Assembly (NCBI GenBank): GCA_023150875.1
Contig: JAKLKC010000033.1
Coordinates: 1 to 64,000, forward strand
Direction: 5' to 3'
Length of the DNA stretch: 64,000 nucleotides
Source of the DNA: Myxococcota bacterium
GTDB taxonomy: Bacteria > Myxococcota_A > UBA796 > UBA9615 > JAKLKC01
Positions 35,685 through 45,309 of the stretch are shown piece after piece. The position numbers and the translations under genes were made by a program. Every line of letters begins with the position of its first letter. The first letter of the stretch is position 1. The notes beneath the pieces were generated by a model, which was given only the letters and a program-made list of their open reading frames with translations, was not told where the DNA came from and ran no database searches.

Positions 35685-36038
35685 GTGATGCTGCGCGTCC
35701 CCTCGTTCGTGGCCCTCCTCCTCGCCGCCTCCGGAGCGGCCTGCGGCCCCCAGGACTGCGCCGAGAACGACGCCGTGTGGGCGGGAGACGCCGAGGCGTT
35801 CTTCGCCGACTACTGCCTGGAGTGCCACTCGTCGGCCCTCGCCGGCGAGGACCGCCAGGACGCCCCCGAGGGCGTCGACTTCGACACCTACGCCCTGCTC
35901 GCCGCCCAGGACCTGGAGGGCGTGGCCACCCAGATCGAGCTGGGGTACATGCCCTCCGCCGACGCGGCGGCTTCCCCCACCCCGGACGAGCGAGACCGCG
36001 TGGTGACCTGGCTGCGCTGCGGCGCGAAGGAGGAGTGA
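35685..36038 (+). CDS. Small cytochrome-c-like lipoprotein
   Basis: 117 residues. Lipobox SGAACG, then AFFADYCLECHSS with the haem motif Cys-x2-Cys-His and, later, GYMPS, whose Met is a plausible distal haem ligand. The pattern resembles the short cytochromes (planctomycete- or DUF1588-associated type) tethered to the membrane, probably passing electrons in the periplasm. A TAGAAT at 35628-35633 could be its -10 box. Confidence 0.75.
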   Translation: MMLRVPSFVALLLAASGAACGPQDCAENDAVWAGDAEAFFADYCLECHSSALAGEDRQDAPEGVDFDTYALLAAQDLEGVATQIELGYMPSADAAASPTPDERDRVVTWLRCGAKEE

Positions 36039-36147
36039 CGCTCCTCCGGTGCCGGCGCCCGTTGCGCCGCCCGTCTCCGCTGGAGTAACGTCCCCCACTC
36101 CAAGCAGTGGGCACGGACTCTCCCCCCCGCGCCCGGAGACGGCCGCC

Positions 36148-37122
36148 ATGCCCCCCCACCGCCCCCTCCCCTTCCCCCTGCTGTCCCTGGCCCTGGGCCT
36201 CTCCGCCCTCGTGGCCGCCGGCTGCCCCTCGTCCGCGGGCGACGACGACACCGCCGACGACGACACCGCCGACGACGACGCGGCCGACGACGACGTCGCC
36301 GACGACGATACCGGGCCCGCCGCGGATCCGGACGTCGACACGTACATCCCCGACGGGTACCGGGCGACCTCGCCCACGAGAGTCATCTTCCTCGGCGACT
36401 CCATCACCGCGGGGGTCGGGGTGTCCGGGGGCGGCGAGCCCTACGCGGACCTCCTGCTCCAGAACGACGACGAGGGCTGGCCCGAGGGGACGGGTCAGGA
36501 CCTGGCCACCTTGTTCCCGACGGTCACCGAGGTCATCGACGAGTCCTTCGGAGGCGCCCTCACCATCGACGTGGTCAACGTGCAGATCCCCGCGGTCGAG
36601 GCGCGGCTCTCGTTCCCCGCCGAGGGCGAGACCCTGGTGGTGATGACTGCGGGGGGCAACGACGCCCAGCTCGCGCTGGTCCTCCCCGAGAACGTCGACA
36701 TCATCCTGGGGAACATCGAGACGAACCTGAGGACGGCGGCGGAGTGGTTCCTGGACCCGGCTCGCTTCCCCGACGGCGTCTGGTTCTACGCGACCAACGT
36801 GTACGAGCCCACCGACGGCGTCGGCCAGAGCGCCGAGTGCTTCTTCGGCTTCGACTTCGCCGACATGCTGCCCGCGCTGGACGGGGGGAACGAGCAGATG
36901 CGGGGCGTCGCCGAGGACCTGGGCTTTTCCATGGTGGACATGCGGGGCCACTTCCTGGGCCACGGCTTCTACCACGACGACGCCCAGAACCCCTGGTACG
37001 ACGCCGACGACTCCACCAAGTGGTTCTCCAGCGACTGCATCCACCCCAACAACCGCGGGCACCACGAGCTTCGGCGGCTGTTCTACCACGCCATCGACGG
37101 TGTGCCGTTCCCGGCGGAGTGA
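36148..37122 (+). CDS. SGNH/GDSL-type hydrolase lipoprotein
   Basis: 324 residues from ATG 36148. Lipobox LVAAGC and a linker of repeated DDDTA/DDDAA units (36238-36320). Then the SGNH blocks: FLGDSITAG (catalytic Ser), a Gly block around SFGGAL, TAGGNDAQ (Asn block) and DCIHPNNRG (Asp and His). All four signature residues are present, so it should be an active esterase or lipase acting outside the cell. It ends next to the DUF2330 gene on the other strand, the stop codons meeting at TGATCA. Confidence 0.85.
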   Translation: MPPHRPLPFPLLSLALGLSALVAAGCPSSAGDDDTADDDTADDDAADDDVADDDTGPAADPDVDTYIPDGYRATSPTRVIFLGDSITAGVGVSGGGEPYADLLLQNDDEGWPEGTGQDLATLFPTVTEVIDESFGGALTIDVVNVQIPAVEARLSFPAEGETLVVMTAGGNDAQLALVLPENVDIILGNIETNLRTAAEWFLDPARFPDGVWFYATNVYEPTDGVGQSAECFFGFDFADMLPALDGGNEQMRGVAEDLGFSMVDMRGHFLGHGFYHDDAQNPWYDADDSTKWFSSDCIHPNNRGHHELRRLFYHAIDGVPFPAE

Positions 37123-38655
37123 TCAGCTCCCCGCCACCCGCCGCCGCCTGAGCCCCGCCAGACCCGCCGCCACCCCCAGAAGCGCCAGGAGCCCCGGGAC
37201 CCTTCCCGGATCCGCCGCCGCCGCGTCGCAACCGGAGCAGCCCGAGTCGTCGGGCCACCCCGGCCAGAGGATCTGGTCGGCGGGGAAGGCCCGCAGGGCC
37301 TCGGCGCAGGTGACGGCGCCGCCGGTGTTCACCGCGGCGAAGCCGTCGGCGCACTCGCAGGTGGGGGAGCCGTTCACCGCCACGCAGCTCCCGCCGTCGC
37401 CGCAGGGGTCCCCGGCGCAGGGGTCGAAGATCCCCCCGTCGATCCCTCCCTCACGGGACGCCATGAGGTCGAAGCCCGCGTCCTGGCAGGCCACCGTGTC
37501 CTGGGGCCCCAGGGAGCCGATCCGGGGGGCGACGATGGCGCGGGCGACGAAGCCGCTCGGGCACATGCACCCCTCGCCGATCTCGGTGACGGCGCACAGG
37601 CCCGCCTCGCCGCAGTAGGTGGTGCCGCACTCGATGGCGGGGGTGGCGTCCAGGTCGGCGCTCACCGGCTCGGCGTCGGAGAGGTCGTGGACGTTGGAGA
37701 CGTCGCCCCCCTCCACCGGGCCGAAGGCGGGGTCCTCGCCCATCTCCCAGTTGGACATCCGGGTGTAGAGGCGGGTGACGTAGGGGCTCCGGGCGAGGGC
37801 CGCCTGGCCCCACTCCCGCGCCTCCTCTTCGCCCTCGACCCCGAGGAAGGTGTAGCCGAGGACCTCGGCCAGGGGCTCGGTGGGAGCTCCGGTGCGGGGG
37901 TCCGCCCTAAGGTGCGCGTCGTCCACCAGGAGGTTCACGAAGTTGGTCGATCCGTAGCGCTGGTCGGCCAGGACGAAGACCACGAAGGACATCTCGGGCT
38001 CGGCGGAGACCGACGTGAGGGTCAGGGGGATGGAGGGGGAGTCCGCGGGGTAGGTCATGCGGATGGGGGCGATGTCCCCCACGTCCGTGCCCGAAGCGAG
38101 CTTCATGCCCAGGAACTTCATGCCCGAGGCGACGTAGCCCTCGACGAAGGGCTCCATCTCGGGGGTGATCACGTAGTCGTTCTCGTTCAGCCAGTCCACC
38201 AGGGCCGAGGGATCGTCCGACGAGATCACCTGGGAGGCGTAGGGCCCCACCTGGGGAAGGTCCTCGACGTGGACGCCGCCGTACTGGGCGCCGTCGGCCA
38301 CGTCGTCGCCCCCGCGGCCGGAGGCCTCCGCCACGGGAGCGTTGGCGGGGAACACCACCGGCGCGCTGGCGGCGTCCAGCACCTGGAGCGCCGCCACCGG
38401 CACCCCCTCCAGGGTCGGCGTATCCGGCACCGGTACCACCCACGAGAAGTCCGCCGCCGCGCCGGTGTAGCGGATCTCCACCGTGGTGGACACCGTGCCG
38501 TCGCCGTTGACCTCGAAGAGGATCCGCTCGGCGTTCTGGTCCACCACCACGATCTGGCAGAAGAAGCCCCCGCAGGCGTGGGCGGGGGACGGGGCCGTGG
38601 CCAGGGCGAGGGCGGCGACGGCGGGCAGGGGGATCAGGCGAGGGAGGGACGGCAT
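37123..38655 (-). CDS. DUF2330 protein (first of three)
   Basis: 510 residues. Signal peptide (VAALALATAPSPAHA) followed directly by CGGFFC, then DQNAERILFEV, FSWVVPVPDTPTL and IRMTYPA, all DUF2330 words. The second half carries Cys-rich segments (TYCGEAGLCAV, CMCPSGFVARAI, CADGFAAVNTGG) like EGF or hedgehog-associated repeats, and a C-terminal tail CSGCD, hydrophobic helix, RRRR of MYXO-CTERM type. GGAGG lies five bases before the ATG. Function of the family is unknown; probably cell-surface. Confidence 0.85.
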   Translation of the reverse strand: MPSLPRLIPLPAVAALALATAPSPAHACGGFFCQIVVVDQNAERILFEVNGDGTVSTTVEIRYTGAAADFSWVVPVPDTPTLEGVPVAALQVLDAASAPVVFPANAPVAEASGRGGDDVADGAQYGGVHVEDLPQVGPYASQVISSDDPSALVDWLNENDYVITPEMEPFVEGYVASGMKFLGMKLASGTDVGDIAPIRMTYPADSPSIPLTLTSVSAEPEMSFVVFVLADQRYGSTNFVNLLVDDAHLRADPRTGAPTEPLAEVLGYTFLGVEGEEEAREWGQAALARSPYVTRLYTRMSNWEMGEDPAFGPVEGGDVSNVHDLSDAEPVSADLDATPAIECGTTYCGEAGLCAVTEIGEGCMCPSGFVARAIVAPRIGSLGPQDTVACQDAGFDLMASREGGIDGGIFDPCAGDPCGDGGSCVAVNGSPTCECADGFAAVNTGGAVTCAEALRAFPADQILWPGWPDDSGCSGCDAAAADPGRVPGLLALLGVAAGLAGLRRRRVAGS

Positions 38656-38770
38656 GGGGGCCTCCTGGGGAGGGGATCGTCCTGCAGCGTAGCCGATCGG
38701 AGGGTGGGTGGGGGATGGCGAGGGAGGGTCGGGACCCGCCCCCGGGGAGCCGGGGGCGGGTGTAGCCGGT

Positions 38771-40384
38771 TCAGCGGCGGCGGCGCAGGACCGCGAGGCC
38801 GGCGGCGAGGCCGGCGAGGGCCAGGCCGTGTCCGGCGGGGGAGTCCGTCCCCGACGCCGCGCAACCGCCGCAGGCAGCCTTGGCGGTGCCGGGGTTGTCG
38901 AGCCACAGGAGCTGCTCGGGGCCGTAGACCTCGCCCGCCTCGACGCAGGTCACCGCGCCGCTGCCGGTGTTGACGGCGGCGTAGCCGTCGGCGCACTCGC
39001 AGGTGGCGACCCCTCCCACCTCGACGCAGGATCCGCCCTCGCCGCAAGGATCTCCGGCACAGACGTCGAACACGCCCCCCTCGATGCCGCCCTCCAGCGA
39101 GGCCAGCAGGTCGAAGGTGACGTCCTGGCAGGCGACCGTGTCCTGGGGGCCGGCGGAGCCCACCCGGGGGGCCCGGATCCCCCGGGCGACGTAGCCGTCG
39201 TCGCACAGGCAGCCGTCCCCCAACTCGGTGGTGGCGCACCGGCCGCCGGGGCCACAGTAGGTGTCGCCGCAATCCACCTCGGGCGCCGCCTCCAGGTCGT
39301 ACCACACGGGGTCGTGACCCGACAGGTCGTGGACGTTGCTGACGTCGCCCCCCTCGGAGGGTCCGAAGGTGGGGTCCTGGGTCATCTCCCAGTTGGACAG
39401 CCGCGTGTAGAGGCGGGTGACGTAGGGGTTGGAGTCCAGCACGGCGGTGACCCAGCTCTGGGCCTCCTCCCAGTCCTCCACGTCGAGCCAGGTGCCCGAC
39501 ACCAACCCCGAGGTGTCGGCGCTGGTGCCCGCGTACTCGGTGAAGAAGGCGCGCCCCCCCGCCTCGTCCGCCTGCCACGAGACCAGGGGGTAGTAGTTGG
39601 TGGCGCCGGTGCGGGGATCCGCCTGGAGGTCGGCGTCGTCGAAGAGGAGGTTCACGTAGTTCGTGGACTCGTACCGCTGGGCGCCGGTGACGAAGACCAT
39701 GAACGACATCTCGGGCTCGGCGGACACCGAGGTCATCACCAGCGGCACCATGGGGGCGTCGCCGGGGTAGGTCATGGTGAGGGGGGCGATGTCGCCGACG
39801 TCGGCGCCGGAGGCGAGCTGGATCCCCAGGAACTTCATGCCCGAGGCGACGTAACCCTCGACGAAGGGCTCCATCTCGGGGGTGATCACGTAGCCGTTGT
39901 CGTTCAGCCAGTCGATGAGGGCCTCGGGGTCGTCGGACGAGATCACCTGGGGCGCGTAGCCGCCCACCTGGGGCAGGTCCTCGACGTAGACGCCGCCGCC
40001 ACCGTCCTCGGCCGCGAGGGCGTTGTCCATCTCCATGCCCGGAGGGAACTCCTGGGGCGGCGGGATGATGCGGGGGGCGGTGCCGGCGTCCAGCAGCTTC
40101 AGCGCCGAGGAGGGGGCCACCGCGAGGTCGGTGGGGGTGTCGGGGACCGGGACGATCCACGAGAACTCGTCGGCGCCGCCGGTGTAGGTGATCTCCACCG
40201 TGGTCGTCACCGTGCCGTCGGGGTTCACCTCGAAGAGGATCCTCTCGGCGTTCTGGTCGATGGCGACCACCTGGCAGAAGAAGCCCCCGCAGGCGAGGGC
40301 CGGCGCGGGCACGGAGGCGAGCAGGGCGCCGGAGGCGAGTCCGGCGAGGGTGGCGAGTCCGGCGAAGCGGGGCAGCGGCGTCAT
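38771..40384 (-). CDS. DUF2330 protein (second of three)
   Basis: 537 residues from ATG 40384. Same architecture: signal peptide to ALA, CGGFFC, DQNAERILFEV, FSWIVPVPDTPTD, MTYPGDAP, Cys-rich part (TYCGPGGRCATTELGDGC; CADGYAAVNTGS) and tail CGGCAASG, hydrophobic stretch, RRRR. Separated from the first copy by 115 bases and in the same orientation, so it arose by gene duplication. The proteins have diverged throughout, which argues for an old duplication. Confidence 0.85.
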   Translation of the reverse strand: MTPLPRFAGLATLAGLASGALLASVPAPALACGGFFCQVVAIDQNAERILFEVNPDGTVTTTVEITYTGGADEFSWIVPVPDTPTDLAVAPSSALKLLDAGTAPRIIPPPQEFPPGMEMDNALAAEDGGGGVYVEDLPQVGGYAPQVISSDDPEALIDWLNDNGYVITPEMEPFVEGYVASGMKFLGIQLASGADVGDIAPLTMTYPGDAPMVPLVMTSVSAEPEMSFMVFVTGAQRYESTNYVNLLFDDADLQADPRTGATNYYPLVSWQADEAGGRAFFTEYAGTSADTSGLVSGTWLDVEDWEEAQSWVTAVLDSNPYVTRLYTRLSNWEMTQDPTFGPSEGGDVSNVHDLSGHDPVWYDLEAAPEVDCGDTYCGPGGRCATTELGDGCLCDDGYVARGIRAPRVGSAGPQDTVACQDVTFDLLASLEGGIEGGVFDVCAGDPCGEGGSCVEVGGVATCECADGYAAVNTGSGAVTCVEAGEVYGPEQLLWLDNPGTAKAACGGCAASGTDSPAGHGLALAGLAAGLAVLRRRR

Positions 40385-40746
40385 GGGGGTGTCTCCTCGG
40401 TCGGCGGGGGGAGAGCAAGGGGGGCGCCGGCGGGACCGGGCATAATTGCGCCCGGTGTGAATGGGAGGCTTTCCCTCCTCCTCGCCCCCGGTCTCCCCCT
40501 CCCCGCGGACGACGGGCCTGGCCGCCCGGACTCGTCCAGGGTCGACGACGATGGCGATGACGGCCCCTGGAAGGCGAGCGACGACTCCGGGAGCGCCGCG
40601 CGCACTCGGGTGCGGCAAACGGACGGGGGCGCCCGGGGGCGTTCGCTTGCGCGCCCGCCACCCGGGGAGCTAGGGTGCTGCTGCCTCCGCGTCCCGCCGG
40701 CCGGGGCGTGGGCCCGTTGAGGACGCTATCCCCCGTGGAGCCGACG

Positions 40747-42429
40747 ATGCCGCGAGCCCCCTGGACCCTCCTCGTCGCCCTCGTCACCGCCCCGCTCCTC
40801 GTGGCCGGCTGCGGGCCCCGGCCGACCGGTGGCGACGACGATGACGACACCGCCCCCGACGACGACACCTGGCTCGGCGACGACGACACCACGCCCGACG
40901 ACGACACCGCCCCCGACGACGACACCACGCCCGACGACGACACCGCGCCCGACGACGACACCGCGCCCGACGACGACACCGCCCCCGACGACGACACCGC
41001 CCCCGACGACGACACCGCCCCCGACGACGACACCGCCCCCGACGACGTTGACGGCGACGGCTTTCCGGCCGGCGACGACTGCGACGACGCCGACGACGCC
41101 GTGCATCCCGGCGCCGAAGAGCACTGCGACGGGAGGGACGAGGACTGCGACGGGGAGGTCGACGAGGAGGCCGTCGACCTCGGCATCTGGTACACCGACG
41201 CCGACCGCGATGGGCACGGAGACCCTTCGGCCTCGACCACGAGCTGCCTCCAGCCCCCGGACACCTCGGAGCTCGGAGACGACTGCGACGACGCCGATCC
41301 CGGCACCCACCCCGGCGCCCACGAGCTCTGCGATGGGGACGACGAGGACTGCGACGGGCTCGCCGACGAGGGCCTCGACGTGGACGTGGACGGCGACGGC
41401 CACTTCCCGGCGGGAGGTTGCGTCGGCGGCGGCGACGACTGCGACGACGGTGACGCCACCGCCTTCCCGGGCGCGGCGGAGGTCTGCGACGGGGACGACG
41501 AGGACTGCGACGGGCTCGCCGACGAGGGCCTCGACTCCCCGTATCACCCCGACGCCGACGGGGACGGCTATGGCGACGACACCGTCACGGCGTGGTTCTG
41601 CGCCGCGCCCGGGGCGGGCTACTCCACGTTCGGGGGCGACTGCGACGACACCTACTACAATACCGAGGGCTTGTGCCGCTGGACGAGCGTGGGCGCCGGC
41701 CGGTTCCACGTGTGCGCCATCCGCGAGGGCGGAGCGGTGGAGTGCTTCGGCCTCGATTACGGCGGCTCGACGAGCCCCCCCGGGGGTTCGTTCCGGCAGG
41801 TCGCGGTCGGCACCTACCACTCCTGTGGGCTCCGGGACGACGGGACGATCGAGTGCTGGGGACAGGACACCTACGGCCAGTCCTCGCCCCCTTCGGGCAC
41901 GTACTCGTCACTCGACGCGGGCCGCAACACCAACTGCGCCGTGCGGGAGCCCGACGCCGCCCTCGTGTGCTGGGGAGAGGACGTCAACGACATGATCACG
42001 GACGTCCCGGGTGGCCTCTTCGTCCAGGTTGGCATCGGCTCGACCCACGCTTGTGCCCTGCGCAACAACGGCACGGTGGAGTGTTGGGGTTCCGACTACT
42101 ACGGCCAGTCGACGCCCCCCTCGGGCACGTTCGAGATGGTCGACGGCGGCTACTACCACTCCTGCGGCGTGAGGACCGGCGGCATGATCGAGTGCTGGGG
42201 CGGTGCCGACCCCGCGGTCACCACTCCCCCCGCGGGGACCTTCCAGTGGGTGTCCTCCCTGGACGGCAACTGCGCCCTGAGCACGGCGGGCGCGGTGGAC
42301 TGCTGGGGCGGCCCCAGCGATCCGACCGGCACCTTCTCCTCCGTCTCCGAGGGGGGCTACACCCAGTGCGGCGTGCACCTCGACGGGACGCTGGAGTGCT
42401 GGGGCAGCCTGGACGGCCTCTGGGACTGA
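40747..42429 (+). CDS. Lipoprotein with MopE motifs and RCC1-like propeller
   Basis: 560 residues from ATG 40747. Lipobox LLVAGC; a very long acidic linker of DDDTAP/DDDTTP units; three to four MopE-type motifs (DCDDADDAVHPGAEEHCDG and others); then about seven repeats around CALRNNGTVECWG and PPSGTF, the pattern of RCC1/BLIP-type beta-propellers. It is inserted, in the opposite direction, between the second and third DUF2330 genes. It should be exposed outside the cell. The RCC1-like part may bind protein partners or inhibit enzymes. Confidence 0.8.
   Translation: MPRAPWTLLVALVTAPLLVAGCGPRPTGGDDDDDTAPDDDTWLGDDDTTPDDDTAPDDDTTPDDDTAPDDDTAPDDDTAPDDDTAPDDDTAPDDDTAPDDVDGDGFPAGDDCDDADDAVHPGAEEHCDGRDEDCDGEVDEEAVDLGIWYTDADRDGHGDPSASTTSCLQPPDTSELGDDCDDADPGTHPGAHELCDGDDEDCDGLADEGLDVDVDGDGHFPAGGCVGGGDDCDDGDATAFPGAAEVCDGDDEDCDGLADEGLDSPYHPDADGDGYGDDTVTAWFCAAPGAGYSTFGGDCDDTYYNTEGLCRWTSVGAGRFHVCAIREGGAVECFGLDYGGSTSPPGGSFRQVAVGTYHSCGLRDDGTIECWGQDTYGQSSPPSGTYSSLDAGRNTNCAVREPDAALVCWGEDVNDMITDVPGGLFVQVGIGSTHACALRNNGTVECWGSDYYGQSTPPSGTFEMVDGGYYHSCGVRTGGMIECWGGADPAVTTPPAGTFQWVSSLDGNCALSTAGAVDCWGGPSDPTGTFSSVSEGGYTQCGVHLDGTLECWGSLDGLWD
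40840..41046 (+). repeat. 18-base coding repeat (DDDTxP linker)
   Basis: About ten tandem units of 18 bases, of the type GACGACGACACCGCCCCC, coding for the Asp-Asp-Asp-Thr-Ala/Thr-Pro linker of the lipoprotein. Units are nearly identical, so copy number can change by slippage without breaking the frame. Shorter versions occur in the linkers at 4900-5020 and 36238-36320. Confidence 0.85.
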
Positions 42430-42537
42430 CCCCCCAGCCCGCCTGCGAGGGCGGCCGACGGGGGAGTGGGATTGGAGTGGGAGCGGGGGCCTTCCATGGC
42501 GGCCGCCATTGGGGGCGGGTCGGTCGTTGCGGGCGCC

Positions 42538-44166
42538 TCAGGCGCGACGGCGGGTGACGGCGAGGCCGAGGAGGGCCGCGAGGGCCAGGGCGCCGGGGCC
42601 GGAGGCGGGGCCGGAGGCGTCGCAGCGGGTCCCGCAGGCGACGGGCTCGCCGGTGTCGTCGCCCAGGCGGTCGCCGGAGTCGTCCTCACCCCCCTTGCCG
42701 CTCCACTCCGGCCACAGGATCTGGCCGGGGCCGTACGTCTCCCGGGCCTCGACGCAGGTGGGCAGGCCGCCCCAGTTCACCGCCGCCTGGCCGTCCGGGC
42801 AGGCGCAGTGGGGGAAACCGCCCACCGCCAGGCACGAGCCGTCGCCGCAGCTCACCCCGGCGCAGGGATCGGGCATGTCCTCGGCCGAGACGGAGGCCAG
42901 GAGGTCGAAGTCCTCGTCCTGGCAGGCCACCGTGTCCATGCTGCCCAGGCCCCCCACCACGGGCGCGACGATGGCCCGGGCGACGAAGCCGTCGTCGCAC
43001 ACGCACCCCTCGAACCCCTCGTCGGTGGTGGCACAACGCCCGCCCGGGCCGCAGTACGTCATGGCGCAGGGCACCTCGGCGGTGACGGCGGCGTCGAAGC
43101 TGACCGGGGGACGGTCCGACAGGTCATGGATGTTGGACACGTCCCCCCCCTCCACCGGAGCGAACAGGGGGTCCTGGGTCATCTCCCAGTTGGACATGCG
43201 CGCGTAGAGGCGCGTGAAGTAGGGGTGCCGCCCGATGGCGTCCACCGCCCACGCCTGGGACTCCTCCACATCGTCCCAGCCGTAGTACCAGGTGGACCAC
43301 ACCAGGTTCTGGGTGCTCTCGGCGTCGTCGGCGTACTCGGTGAAGAAGGCCCTCCCCCCCACCTCGTCCGACTGCCACGAGATCAGGCCGAAGTAGTTGT
43401 TCCACCCGTTGCGCGGGTCCGCCTGGAGCAGCTCCTCGTCGATCTCCAGCGTCGGGTAGTTGCTGGACCCGTACCGCTGGTCCCCGAGGATGTACACGAT
43501 GAAGCCCATCTCCGGCTCCGCCGCCACCCCCGTCAGCTTCAGGGGGATCATGGGCTCGTCGCCGGGCCAGGTCACGGAGATCGGCTGAATGTCCGACACC
43601 CCCGCGTCGGGGGCGAGCTTCATCGCCAGGAACTTCATCCCCGCCGCGACGTAGCCGTCCACGTAGGGCTCCATCTCCGCCGTGATCAGGTAGCCGTTGT
43701 CGTTGAGCCAGGCCACCAGCGCGTCCGGGTCCTCCGACGACACCACGGTCGGATCGTAGGGGCCCACCTGGGGCAGGTCCTCGACGTCGACCCCCCCTCC
43801 ATCATCGGCGTCGTCGTCGCCCCCGGCGGTGGGGGCAAGCTCTTCGCCATCGATGGGGGGCGGGATGATCCGGGGCGCGGTGGCGAGGTCCACGAGGCGC
43901 AGGGCCGAGCCGGGGACGACGTCCAGGGTGGGGGTGTCGCTGACCGGGATCACCCACGAGAAGCCGTCGGGGGTGCCGGAATAGCCGATCTCGATGACGG
44001 CGGTGACGGTGCCGTCGCCGTGGACCTCGAAGAGGATCCTCTCGGCGTTCTGGTCCACCGCCACCTGCTGGCAGAAGAAGCCCCCGCAGGCGGCGGCGGT
44101 GGCCGGGAAGGCGAGGGCGGCGGCGAGGGCCGCGGCGGCGAGACCCGCGGCGGGTGCGGAGCGCAT
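42538..44166 (-). CDS. DUF2330 protein (third of three)
   Basis: 542 residues. Signal peptide ending AAA, then CGGFFC, DQNAERILFEV, FSWVIPVSDTPTLD and VTWPGDEP, followed by the Cys-rich region (TYCGPGGRCATTDEGFEGC; CPDGQAAVNWGG) and an Arg-rich tail (ACGTRCD ... VTRRRA). The tail is less typical of MYXO-CTERM than in the other two. It closes the DUF2330 group; the promoter is likely within 44167-44275. Confidence 0.85.
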   Translation of the reverse strand: MRSAPAAGLAAAALAAALAFPATAAACGGFFCQQVAVDQNAERILFEVHGDGTVTAVIEIGYSGTPDGFSWVIPVSDTPTLDVVPGSALRLVDLATAPRIIPPPIDGEELAPTAGGDDDADDGGGVDVEDLPQVGPYDPTVVSSEDPDALVAWLNDNGYLITAEMEPYVDGYVAAGMKFLAMKLAPDAGVSDIQPISVTWPGDEPMIPLKLTGVAAEPEMGFIVYILGDQRYGSSNYPTLEIDEELLQADPRNGWNNYFGLISWQSDEVGGRAFFTEYADDAESTQNLVWSTWYYGWDDVEESQAWAVDAIGRHPYFTRLYARMSNWEMTQDPLFAPVEGGDVSNIHDLSDRPPVSFDAAVTAEVPCAMTYCGPGGRCATTDEGFEGCVCDDGFVARAIVAPVVGGLGSMDTVACQDEDFDLLASVSAEDMPDPCAGVSCGDGSCLAVGGFPHCACPDGQAAVNWGGLPTCVEARETYGPGQILWPEWSGKGGEDDSGDRLGDDTGEPVACGTRCDASGPASGPGALALAALLGLAVTRRRA

Positions 44167-44275
44167 GGCGTTGTCCTCCTTCGAGGCGACTACCTTACAC
44201 CGGGGGCGCCCGCTTGTCCCCTGGCGACCGCTGGGGACGGAGCGGAGTGGGCTCCGGCCGACCCGGGCCCCTGCC

Positions 44276-45154
44276 CTACTCGCCGGATCCCTTCCCGAGG
44301 ATGATCCCCGCCTCGGCGGGCTCGCGCTCGCCCCGCACCAGGTGGTGGTGGACGTCCCGCTGGGGGAAGGGGATGGTGATCCCCGCGGCGTCGAACCGCT
44401 CCTTCAGCGCCCGGGTCAGGTCGAGCTTGGTGGCCCACCAGTCGTCGTTCTTCGTCCAGGGCCAGATCAGCAGGTTGACGCTGCTGTCCCCGAGCTCCCC
44501 CACCGCCACCAGCGGTTCGGGGTCCGCGAGCACCCGGGGGTCGGCGTCGAGCACCTCGCGGGCGACGCGGAGGGCCTTGCCGATGTCGTCTCCGTAGCCG
44601 ATCCCCACCTTCAGCTCGATGCGCCGCACCGGAGCCCGGCTGAAGTTCTTGATCTCCTGCCCCCAGATCTGGCCGTTGGGGACGCTCACCGGCACGCCGT
44701 CCAGGCGGCGCAGGCGGGTCACGAAGATCCCCACCTCCTCCACCCGCGCCGTGAGGCCGCCGATCTCCACCACCTCGTCGGCGGAGAAGGGCCTCAGGAA
44801 CAGCAGCATGATCCCGGCGGCGACGTTGCCGAGGGTGCCCTGAAGCGCGAGCCCGACGGCGAGTCCCGCCGCGCCGAGCACGGCGACGATGCTGGCGGTC
44901 TGCACGCCGAACTGGGCCAGCACCGCCACGAGGGTGATGGCGATGACCCCGTAGCGGACGAGCTGGGCGACCACGGGGACCAGGGTCCGGTCCACCCCCG
45001 GCCCACGCTCCAGGGCCCGGCGCACGGCCCGGGAGGCGATCCGCGCCACCGCCCACCCCGCGGCGAGGATGAGCGCCGCGCCCAACGCCCGCGCCCCGTA
45101 GGTGACCGCCAGCGCGCCCGCGGTCCTGAGCATCGGGTCCAGATCGACCTCCAT
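44276..45154 (-). CDS. MscS-family mechanosensitive channel
   Basis: 292 residues. Three membrane helices, the pore helix AVLGAAGLAVGLALQGTLGNVAAG (positions about 90-113), a beta domain (GQIWGQEIKNFSRAP) and a C-terminal alpha/beta domain (IWPWTKNDDWW). The size equals E. coli MscS. It releases solutes when the membrane is stretched in osmotic down-shock. Divergent from the large gene at 45310. Confidence 0.9.
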   Translation of the reverse strand: MEVDLDPMLRTAGALAVTYGARALGAALILAAGWAVARIASRAVRRALERGPGVDRTLVPVVAQLVRYGVIAITLVAVLAQFGVQTASIVAVLGAAGLAVGLALQGTLGNVAAGIMLLFLRPFSADEVVEIGGLTARVEEVGIFVTRLRRLDGVPVSVPNGQIWGQEIKNFSRAPVRRIELKVGIGYGDDIGKALRVAREVLDADPRVLADPEPLVAVGELGDSSVNLLIWPWTKNDDWWATKLDLTRALKERFDAAGITIPFPQRDVHHHLVRGEREPAEAGIILGKGSGE

Positions 45155-45309
45155 CCGAGGATCTCCGCTCGATTTCGGCCATGATAGGGGTCGGTGATCG
45201 GGAGCGCCACGGCCCCGGGCGCGGCCGTCCCGGCCCGGCTCCGACCCGACGACTCTCGCGGAACGGCTCCAGTCCGATTAGGATCGGGGCTCGTTGGGGA
45301 TGCCTTCGC

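Noticed and set aside
40840-41046. 18-base repeats as a CRISPR or regulatory array
   Set aside because: They code for the acidic linker of a lipoprotein, unit length is a multiple of three, and there are no spacers.
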